The notes beneath the pieces were generated by a model, which was not told the origin of the DNA, made no database searches, and saw only the letters and a program-made list of their open reading frames with translations. A DNA stretch of 64,000 nucleotides from Pseudobacteriovorax antillogorgiicola (lineage in GTDB: Bacteria > Bdellovibrionota_B > Oligoflexia > Oligoflexales > Oligoflexaceae), in the NCBI RefSeq assembly GCF_900177345.1, contig NZ_FWZT01000009.1, positions 174,855 through 238,854 on the forward strand, in the 5' to 3' direction. Made by a program: the position numbers and the translations under genes. Positions within the stretch are counted from its first letter, which is position 1. Each line of letters begins with the position of its first letter. Shown piece after piece: positions 8,636-15,473 of this stretch.

Positions 8636-10666
8636 ATGACAATGTCAGTGAAAAAATTTCTATTGACCCTATTTACAGTTTTGCCTGGAACGACTTTACT
8701 TGGGAATTTGAAAGTCGAGCTATCACCACTCACAGAGCGACGAGTTGCAGAGTGTGGAGTTGAACAGTACAAGGAAAAGATAAACCACCCCAGCTGTGGT
8801 GTTGACTCTTACAAGGAAGGCACGGGGGGAGCCTGCGGCGTAAAATCTTATAAGTCTATGCGGGTTAAGGCTTGTGGTGTTGCATTGTACAATGAAGGTA
8901 CTGGTGGACCCTGCGGCTATATCAACGATGTCCAAAAGACTTGTAAAGTTAAAAATTTGGGTGGTGGCTGCCTTATACCTGGGGATGAAGTGATAAATCG
9001 CCGAGGGAAGGTCTGCCGCCACGAGGACTTCGGCGTACAGGTGTATAAACGCTGCCGGAAAGCCGAATTTGGTGTTGAAGAGTACAAGACATGTAAAAGT
9101 GCAGTCTTTGGTACAAATTGGAAAAGCTGTCGCCTAGCGGAGTTTGGAGTTGATTCCTACAATTCTTGTAAGATTAGAAAAACTCAGTACGAACTTGATG
9201 TTTACCTAGCATCGACCAAGCCATATATCGAAGTCAACGCGATAAACATGGCCCGATCTCAGCAAAGCTACTTATTCAGTGCAGGTCAGAAGCAACAGCT
9301 AGGTTGTCTTATTAAACGGTGGGAAGATGACTTCCTATTTGAAGACGTTGTTTTGGACATGAAAAACTCATTTGCAGCGACATTTGGTGAAGAGTTTGAC
9401 CCGAACCAATTCTCTTGTAATGATATGAACATGCTGCCTAAACTGAGCTACCAAGGAAAGCTATGTGATGACTATACTGATAGCCAGCTCAGCACAGCTC
9501 TTGCTAAAGAAGGTCTTTCATCGTCTGAAAGATTCTTTATCAATGCGTGTCAAGATAAGAAACTCTATATGGACTATCGTCAATGGTTTCTAGATCAGGG
9601 GACGGAGGTCCAGAACCTGCTTTGGGATGTCGTTGCTCGTGCGGATTCCGGATACAAAGACAAATTAACGAAACTCAAAGAATCTATTTCTAAACACAAA
9701 ATCGACTTCGCATCCAACGTTACTATTGTTGTAAGAATGGATGGTATGAATGGATCAAATCCAGAACCTAAACTAGTGAACGAAGGTCGGTATAAGATTA
9801 TCTCTGATCTAAGCGATAAGTGCATGAACTTGAAGATCTCTTCATTAGACGATGCTGCTGGGTTGAGAAGTAAGCAAAATATTCATCAATGGGGTTGTCC
9901 AGTTGGTGATAGTGAATGGACGAATAATTTTTTCAATCTGACATATACAGCTATGGGTCGACTCGAAATTAAGTCGCTCTTCTCAGATCTCTGTTTGCAT
10001 AATGACAATGGCAATGCGGTGCAGGAATATTGCTCTATGGCGACTAGCTATGCTTTAGAGAAGGTTGGTTCTGACTTTCTTATCAAGGACGAATACGGAA
10101 AATGTGCCGAAAGCGTGTCTTATGGTGATGGAGATAACGTCGTCTTTGAAACCTGTAATAGTCAGAAGTCGGGCCAGAAATGGAAGCTGGAAAGAATGGA
10201 CGGTGAAAGTAACCCGGGTTCTTCAGTAGAACCAATCCTACCAGCCGGCGACTTCAGCTTCAGGTCCAAATCTAGCAATAAGTGCTTGAACCTTAAAATC
10301 AGCAATCTTTCAGACAGCAACGGATACCAAGAGTATCAGCCGTTTCATCAGTGGGACTGCCCAAGTACAAATAGCGAATGGACGAATAACTATCTTAAAG
10401 TTAGATATGATAACGATTCGTTTAAGTTGGAGTCACTGTTTTCTTCTCTATGTTTGAAAGATAATGGGTCGAGTGTTGTACAGGTGAACTGTTTAGATGC
10501 TAGTAAGCTCACGGCAGTTAAGCAGGGTAGTGGCTATGCAATTAAGGATCTAGTATCCGGCCGTTGTCTTCGTACTACAGGATGGGGAAATGGTGATAAG
10601 GTTGTCTTCGGCAACTGCGATAACGACACTCAAACTGAGTGGACTCTATCACCGGCATACAACTAA
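8636..10666 (+). CDS. Secreted Cys-repeat (CGVxxYK) protein with two ricin-type lectin domains
   Basis: The 676-residue product has a signal peptide (about 1-23). A Cys-rich repeat region follows (about 38-180) with eight imperfect copies of a CGVxxYKE or FGVxxYKxC unit. A helical middle part (about 185-375) comes next, then two beta-trefoil (ricin B-like) domains at about 382-530 and 537-676. The two trefoils are clearly related: both have KCxNLKIS, a His-Gln-Trp-(Gly/Asp)-Cys-Pro stretch, SEWTNN and LFSxLCL. This suggests a secreted or surface protein that binds sugars. A tandem CGVxxY repeat family of unknown function exists in other Gram-negative bacteria, from memory. It lies upstream of the toxin operon but is separated from it by 161 bp with a possible hairpin. 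A partnership with the toxin is only inferred. Confidence 0.8.
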   Translation: MTMSVKKFLLTLFTVLPGTTLLGNLKVELSPLTERRVAECGVEQYKEKINHPSCGVDSYKEGTGGACGVKSYKSMRVKACGVALYNEGTGGPCGYINDVQKTCKVKNLGGGCLIPGDEVINRRGKVCRHEDFGVQVYKRCRKAEFGVEEYKTCKSAVFGTNWKSCRLAEFGVDSYNSCKIRKTQYELDVYLASTKPYIEVNAINMARSQQSYLFSAGQKQQLGCLIKRWEDDFLFEDVVLDMKNSFAATFGEEFDPNQFSCNDMNMLPKLSYQGKLCDDYTDSQLSTALAKEGLSSSERFFINACQDKKLYMDYRQWFLDQGTEVQNLLWDVVARADSGYKDKLTKLKESISKHKIDFASNVTIVVRMDGMNGSNPEPKLVNEGRYKIISDLSDKCMNLKISSLDDAAGLRSKQNIHQWGCPVGDSEWTNNFFNLTYTAMGRLEIKSLFSDLCLHNDNGNAVQEYCSMATSYALEKVGSDFLIKDEYGKCAESVSYGDGDNVVFETCNSQKSGQKWKLERMDGESNPGSSVEPILPAGDFSFRSKSSNKCLNLKISNLSDSNGYQEYQPFHQWDCPSTNSEWTNNYLKVRYDNDSFKLESLFSSLCLKDNGSSVVQVNCLDASKLTAVKQGSGYAIKDLVSGRCLRTTGWGNGDKVVFGNCDNDTQTEWTLSPAYN

Positions 10667-10685
10667 GTTTATATTTTTAAATTCC

Positions 10686-10715
10686 GAGAGTCTGACAATT
10701 CGTTAGGCTCTTTTT
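10686..10715 (+). terminator. Possible terminator after the lectin gene
   Basis: An imperfect hairpin (GAGAGTCTGAC / GTTAGGCTC) is followed by TTTTTC about 20 bp after the stop codon. The stem has mismatches. Confidence 0.4.
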
Positions 10716-10827
10716 CTATCAAGCCTAATACTAAAGTGGCGCATCCAACGATTGAGTGTAAAGAACTACTGACTTGTTCGTTGGGGCATGGGGCTTCTTT
10801 GAGGCGGGTACTCTTGAGGAGTTAGAT

Positions 10828-12084
10828 ATGATAAAAAAGATCTTTGGGCTTGCTTTTCTCCTGCATGGCTTGACTTCGCATGCAAATACTATCGAGCTAG
10901 AAACACCAGAAAATGAAATAGAATTACAGGAATTTATTAAGGATCTAAGGGAAAAGAAACTTCCTCAACTAGACCAAATTCATAGCTGCTATTTAAGTGC
11001 AAATTATCTTGCTGATATTTACAAAGACACAAAGAGCCATTGGGTGGAAAAAAGCAAGCCAAGCTTGCCACTTCTAATCTATGCGAATGAGCAGGATGCT
11101 TCAGTATATGACATGAATATCTTCAACAACTTCGACGGCATAATAGAATCTGAAAAGCTAATAGAATCAAATTTGATTCAATTTATTAAAGATTACGATC
11201 CAAGTGACTTTGATAAAAGTACAATCCGAGACCGACTCGCTGAAATTGATGCCGGACAGACTAGCCTTGCTGATAGTCTACTAAAAACAAGCCAAAGAGA
11301 GTCGATGTTTCTCTATCTCGTAAATCAGGCTGAGATCCAGCTAAGAGAATTCGACAGCACCTACGCCCCCCATATTGGCTATATTAAAAGTGAGTCCTGC
11401 GAGAACAGCAACGTTGTCTCTTTGCTGACGGTTTTTCAAGATGATATCAAAGCAAGTCTTGCCAATATCGGCAAGCTTAGGGACTACGTGGTTAGGCTTC
11501 GCCCCAAGAGAAACAAGTTGGTCGAGGAAGTATTCACCAAAGTTCGTGATCGCCTCGTTGAGCAATACGCAAACCTTACATTTGAAGATTTAGAAGCTGT
11601 GCAAAAGCAGCTGCTTGATATCATTCGCCTCGATAATCTAGGAGCTGAAATGATCACTTGGTGGCAAGGAGAAAGCGCTAAGGGGTTAGCAGGTAATCTT
11701 CACCTCAAGTATCTTGAGTACGAGCGCCCCCTAAGGTTGCTTCGCTTATTAGGCGCTAAATTGCATCGATTTGAAGGTAAAATCAATAAGTTGATAGGAG
11801 CTCCCGAAGCTAGCCGTAGCTTGTATTTACAAAAGTTGGAAGCTATGCAATCAACCCTGTCCAGAAACCTTGATCGGCTGGAAAGCTCGGGTTGGCGGGG
11901 ACAGAGAGATAGGCAAGTTTTGATCAACCAACGGCGAATGCAGCAAGCGGATCGTTACTCAAGCGAGTGTGTGCGTGATATCGAGCGCCACTTAGAGGCA
12001 GCTGAAGAGACGACGGCACTTGCGACGATGACGCGACTTGAACAGCTCTACCGAGACTCAGTCGAGTCTTGTAGCAGACGATAG
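10828..12084 (+). CDS. Exported all-helical protein, first gene of the toxin operon
   Basis: I do not recognise a family. ATG 10828 is preceded by GAGGAG and gives a 418-residue protein with a clear signal peptide (MIKKIFGLAFLLHGLTSHANT). An in-frame start 54 bp upstream would bury that signal. The mature part is charged and almost entirely helical, with coiled-coil-like stretches (for example 225-300 and 330-415), few Cys and no membrane helices. The lipoprotein toxin gene follows after 11 bp with its own ribosome-binding site, so the two are almost certainly co-transcribed. A role in export, anchoring or neutralising the toxin in the periplasm is possible but unproven. Confidence 0.7.
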   Translation: MIKKIFGLAFLLHGLTSHANTIELETPENEIELQEFIKDLREKKLPQLDQIHSCYLSANYLADIYKDTKSHWVEKSKPSLPLLIYANEQDASVYDMNIFNNFDGIIESEKLIESNLIQFIKDYDPSDFDKSTIRDRLAEIDAGQTSLADSLLKTSQRESMFLYLVNQAEIQLREFDSTYAPHIGYIKSESCENSNVVSLLTVFQDDIKASLANIGKLRDYVVRLRPKRNKLVEEVFTKVRDRLVEQYANLTFEDLEAVQKQLLDIIRLDNLGAEMITWWQGESAKGLAGNLHLKYLEYERPLRLLRLLGAKLHRFEGKINKLIGAPEASRSLYLQKLEAMQSTLSRNLDRLESSGWRGQRDRQVLINQRRMQQADRYSSECVRDIERHLEAAEETTALATMTRLEQLYRDSVESCSRR

Positions 12085-12095
12085 GGGAGTAAACT

Positions 12096-14033
12096 ATGAA
12101 TACCAAAGCACTTAATATACTAAACCTTATCATTTTACTGATGTCTTTTGGCTGTGGGGCTGCTCCCATTCCAGATCCCGTTGGAGATTCTAATTGCCCA
12201 AAGAACACAGACTGTACCAATATTTCTTGGGAAACTGATGAGAATGGCGACTATGAAGTAAAGCCCACACCAGCAGATGAAGGCCCTCCTGCGCTCGATC
12301 CCAGCGATATTGAGCCGAACCCTTTTGATGAAATCCCAGATGATTCCGGAAGTGGGGGGAATGTTGGCACGATTGGTGGTCCTACCAGTGGTGGCGAAAC
12401 TCTACCACCCCCAACAACGCCAACACAGGGCGGGGGAGGTGGCGGTGGCGATCCGTCAGGACTAGAGAAAGCGCTAAGTGACGGTATTAAAAACCTAGCT
12501 GAAGGCATCAAAGGTTTGGGTGGGCTGATATCTGGCGAATCCCAGAAGAAGATGAGGGAAGCGCGAAGAAAGAAGCGAGAGATAGAAGCGAAGATTCGTG
12601 GAGCAACAAGCTTAGCTAATCAAGTCAAGGAATACGAAGCGAGTATCTCAAATCTGGCCAACGACCTAAAAAACAAAGGTCAAAGCATCACAGAAAACGG
12701 CAACCACGGAGAAAAGTCTACTACTGAGAAAGTCAATCAGGCTGGTGAAAGTCACAATGAGACCATCAATGAGGTCGACAAAAGCCTTCCTGAGTTTAAC
12801 CCGAATCCTCCCACGGAAAGCGACGATGCCCCAGAGGATGAGAGGGATGATTGTTACCTAAAACTCAAAGCTTGCACGGATCTGACCCCTGAAGACGAAA
12901 AAGTTATCGCGACTCGCGAGTATATCGAATATGCCCGCGATCGCACCAAGTCCTATCAAGGCGACCGGAAAAAAGGCGCCGACACTATGCTCGATGCAGC
13001 TGATGCGACAAGCGATCTAGCAGAAGAAGCCTATAACGAGGGGGACCTCGATGAGGGGGACGCTTATACAGGGGTAGCGCTAGGGCTAGCCGACGCTGCC
13101 ATTGGGTTTGTGCCCGGCTTGGGTTGGGCTCATGATGTTTACCAGGCAATTGCTGGTGAAAACCTAGTCACGGGTGAAAAGGTAGAAGGCTTTGATCGCA
13201 CTATGGCCGTTATGGGAGCATTGAGTGGGGGCGTCTTTAGTAAGTTTAATCATATCGTCAAAGGTAGCAAGGTCCTTCGAAAAATAGGTAAGGCTGATAA
13301 CCTCGTTAAAAATGGCGATGATTATAACGATGCAGTTCGAAAGGCTGGAGACTGGACTAAATCGGGCATAGACAAGGATACTACTGACAGCATTCTAAAA
13401 GGTGCAGGCGATTGCTTAGTGGACAGCAGTTGGAGTCGGCCCAGTAATGTTATACACTCAATCTTAGGCTTGATTGAAGATACGGCTTATGCCTCTGGTA
13501 AAAAGCCTTGTGAGCAGGTGGTTGATGAAGTTGTTGAGTCTGCTAAGAATTCTGGGTTCACAAAATCCGATGATGTCGCTCAACTTGCTAAGGGTTGGAA
13601 TGACGTCACCCCAGATCTTGAGACAAAGATACTTACTGGAGGAGTCAATCCATCTGACCCCAGGAAACTAACTGGTGTCCACTCTCCTAGGATTGTAGAC
13701 GATAGCAGATTTACTATCGTAGATACGGTATCAAGGAATGCAGATGGCACAACTACTGTCCGAGTGAAAAAGGACCTTGGCGACGGTGTAGTGTCAAAGA
13801 ATAAAAAGACAACGCTCTATCCCGATAATTGGACAGATGAAAAGATTGCAAATTCAGTTCGTTATACGTCAGCATCTGACCCGATAGCCAAACGAGCAAG
13901 AGATGGGGCCACTTATCACAGGCAGGTTGTTGATGGAGTAGAAGTTGCTGTAGTCAAAGAAGGCGGTAATGTAACCTCTGGATTCCCGACAGGTACAAAA
14001 GGCTTCATTTTAGAAGGTTTTGATCCATTATAG
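12096..14033 (+). CDS. Lipoprotein polymorphic toxin with pre-toxin domain and C-terminal EndoU-type nuclease
   Basis: The 645-residue product starts with a lipoprotein signal (MSFGC, Cys20). A Pro/Gly/acidic linker with a run of seven Gly follows (about 45-125), then a coiled-coil region (about 145-235). A pre-toxin segment (about 322-385) has the FVPGLGWAHDVYQAIAGENLVTGEKVEG pattern typical of the PT-TG domain of polymorphic toxins. The C-terminus (about 505-640) matches a bacterial EndoU RNase subfamily: TGVHSP (H529), DGTTTVRVKK, KTTLYPDNWTDEKI (lysines at 570-571), ARDGATYHRQVVDGV (H608) and a final VTSGFPTG. EndoU toxins cleave RNA in target cells. The usual first His of the HILxG motif is Lys here (TKILTGG). 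The gene downstream should be the immunity gene. No Rhs, VgrG or TPS secretion domain is present, so the export route is unclear. Confidence 0.82.
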   Translation: MNTKALNILNLIILLMSFGCGAAPIPDPVGDSNCPKNTDCTNISWETDENGDYEVKPTPADEGPPALDPSDIEPNPFDEIPDDSGSGGNVGTIGGPTSGGETLPPPTTPTQGGGGGGGDPSGLEKALSDGIKNLAEGIKGLGGLISGESQKKMREARRKKREIEAKIRGATSLANQVKEYEASISNLANDLKNKGQSITENGNHGEKSTTEKVNQAGESHNETINEVDKSLPEFNPNPPTESDDAPEDERDDCYLKLKACTDLTPEDEKVIATREYIEYARDRTKSYQGDRKKGADTMLDAADATSDLAEEAYNEGDLDEGDAYTGVALGLADAAIGFVPGLGWAHDVYQAIAGENLVTGEKVEGFDRTMAVMGALSGGVFSKFNHIVKGSKVLRKIGKADNLVKNGDDYNDAVRKAGDWTKSGIDKDTTDSILKGAGDCLVDSSWSRPSNVIHSILGLIEDTAYASGKKPCEQVVDEVVESAKNSGFTKSDDVAQLAKGWNDVTPDLETKILTGGVNPSDPRKLTGVHSPRIVDDSRFTIVDTVSRNADGTTTVRVKKDLGDGVVSKNKKTTLYPDNWTDEKIANSVRYTSASDPIAKRARDGATYHRQVVDGVEVAVVKEGGNVTSGFPTGTKGFILEGFDPL

Positions 14034-14042
14034 GAGTAAACA

Positions 14043-14459
14043 ATGAATTGGAAAGAATTTGATAAAGTTCTTGGCCAAAATTTAAATAACGTCGACTACT
14101 GGGGAGATGAAGAATCAATCTATGCTGCCGACCTTCTAAAAGACTTCGATGATAAAGATTGGTTGTCTTTGGAAAAAGAATGGAAATCAAGACCGGATGT
14201 GTGGAAAGAGCGTTGCGCACAACTGATTGATTTAAGGAAAGATCAAAAGAGCCTATCCATCCTTGCTGAGATGCTCGAGACTGGCAATCTCGACATCACG
14301 ATCAATGCCATTGAGTCTCTCCAGGGATTTGTTAGCGAATCGAATTGGGACGAGATAAATCAGAAACGTGTGGATACTGCATGTCAGACTATAGATAGAT
14401 CGACTCTTATCGATAGTTACAAGAGTGAATTAACTGATTTTTTAAAGTCAAAACTCTAG
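14043..14459 (+). CDS. Probable immunity protein for the EndoU toxin
   Basis: This small, acidic, helical, cytosolic protein (138 residues, no signal peptide) is encoded 9 bp after the toxin gene and preceded by AGGAGTAAAC, nearly the same leader as the toxin gene's own. The middle part (LSILAEMLETGNLDITINAIESLQGFV) looks like a HEAT-type repeat, common in immunity proteins. The role is inferred from position directly after a toxin C-terminal domain, size and cytosolic nature; I do not match it to a specific Imm family. Its stop codon overlaps the stop of the convergent recombinase remnant by a few bases. Confidence 0.7.
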   Translation: MNWKEFDKVLGQNLNNVDYWGDEESIYAADLLKDFDDKDWLSLEKEWKSRPDVWKERCAQLIDLRKDQKSLSILAEMLETGNLDITINAIESLQGFVSESNWDEINQKRVDTACQTIDRSTLIDSYKSELTDFLKSKL

Positions 14460-14856
14460 AAACCAAATGGCGATACATTCTCTATATCTTGACTTTTAAG
14501 ATTCCCATAAGTCTGTATCGTCATTGAAATTTGCTTATGTCCAAGAACTGCCTGAAGAGCGTACATGGAGCCTCCTTTCTTCAAGAAGGTAAGCAAAGGA
14601 GCGCCTCAAGTCATGACACCGAAACCTTTTCAACTCAGGATGCTGCTTGTTCAACTTATCAAGCCCTTTATCCACCTGCCACGGTGATAGCAACAATCCC
14701 TTAGAGTAAAAAAACATATCCCTTGGGATTGCTTGGTTGCCTTCTGCTAGCAGATAGGACCTGAAGATGATGTTTTAAAGCATCACTCATAGCAACACTT
14801 CTATCATCACCATTTTTAGCTTTCATTAAAGTTATAAAACCAGTGCTGAAGTCTAA
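14456..14856 (-). pseudogene. Decayed tyrosine recombinase (integrase), C-terminal half only
   Basis: Three minus-strand frames, joined, rebuild the catalytic part of a tyrosine recombinase. The pieces are LDFSTGFITLMKAKNGDDRS (about 14857-14790), then CHDLRRSFA with the catalytic Arg (about 14610), then LQAVLGHKQISMTIQTYGNL with the catalytic His and the Tyr nucleophile (about 14540-14490). One frameshift sits in a T7 run (minus strand, about 14708) and another near 14593; a TGA (14857-14859) precedes the first piece, and no N-terminal domain is visible. The gene is therefore dead. Its 3' end abuts the immunity gene, suggesting the toxin island arrived by integration. Frameshifts in short homopolymers can be sequencing errors, but the loss of the N-terminus cannot. 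Confidence 0.82.
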
Positions 14857-14859
14857 TCA

Positions 14860-15285
14860 TTGGGACTCCCACACGCTTCAAAGAAAGTACCCGTTTCTAC
14901 CGCCAAAGTGGGGGGACTCTAGTCTAAGCTTCAAAAAAGAACGTGTATCAGCCCAGGCAAAAGCTTATTTGGGGGTGGCCTTTGATGAATACTTTTTATA
15001 AGTTTATAAATCGAAACTTGACCAAACTACCAACATCATCTACATGAATTCTGCTTTTGTTGGTTTTTACTCCTTGCCGGCGAACTCCTAAATTTGGCAG
15101 GGAAGGTGACACTCAGTCATCCAAAACCTCCTCCATTTTACTGAATGAAATTCACTCGGTTTTTTTTGAGGATGGTGGCGTGACAATGCTCCAACAATAC
15201 AGGCAAAATACCACGGCACATCATCGATTTTTTTCTAGCAGAACAATTCTAGAGTTTATCAATTTCGCGAATTCATTGACTTATT
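14860..15285. other. Gene-free region between recombinase remnant and molybdo-hydroxylase leader
   Basis: I see no credible gene. Beyond 14860 the recombinase similarity can no longer be followed. A plus-strand frame at 15057-15452 is open but has an implausible composition and overlaps strong RNA-like structure, so I do not call it. Confidence 0.4.
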
Positions 15286-15445
15286 GGGGCTTGTCGGGCT
15301 TTGCCCGTGGCAAGCCTCAGTGTGTAGAAGATGGGATTGGGTTGGACATTCGTGTCCCTGGCCTCTTTGGCTTTTCCTTGAAGGCTCTTTTGGCGTCTGT
15401 CAATTGGGAAGTTGTACCCTCAGGGAGCGGCCGAGAGGCTTGCCA
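15286..15445 (+). ncRNA. Candidate structured leader with alternative hairpins upstream of a molybdo-hydroxylase
   Basis: Three pairings are visible. (1) GGCTTG (15288-15293) with CAAGCC (15311-15316), closed by the inner stem CGGGC-TTT-GCCCG. (2) GGACA-TTCG-TGTCC (15344-15357), a perfect stem capped by a stable TTCG tetraloop. (3) TGGCAAGCCTC (15308-15318) with GAGGCTTGCCA (15435-15445), an exact 11-bp long-range pair enclosing the second hairpin. Pairings 1 and 3 share bases and are mutually exclusive, the pattern expected of a riboswitch or attenuator. The element ends 28 bp before the GTG start at 15474. It does not match the Moco, TPP, cobalamin or c-di-GMP riboswitch consensus as I remember them. 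Function is inferred. Confidence 0.5.
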
Positions 15446-15473
15446 ACTATGACTGTATGGGAAGGAGACTAAG

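Noticed and set aside
15286..15445. Assigning the leader to the known Moco riboswitch
   Set aside because: The helices and conserved unpaired bases do not match the Moco motif as I remember it; left as an unassigned candidate.
15057..15452. Open frame of 131 codons upstream of the molybdo-hydroxylase
   Set aside because: No ribosome-binding site, odd composition, a second frame is equally open, and it overlaps strong RNA-type inverted repeats.
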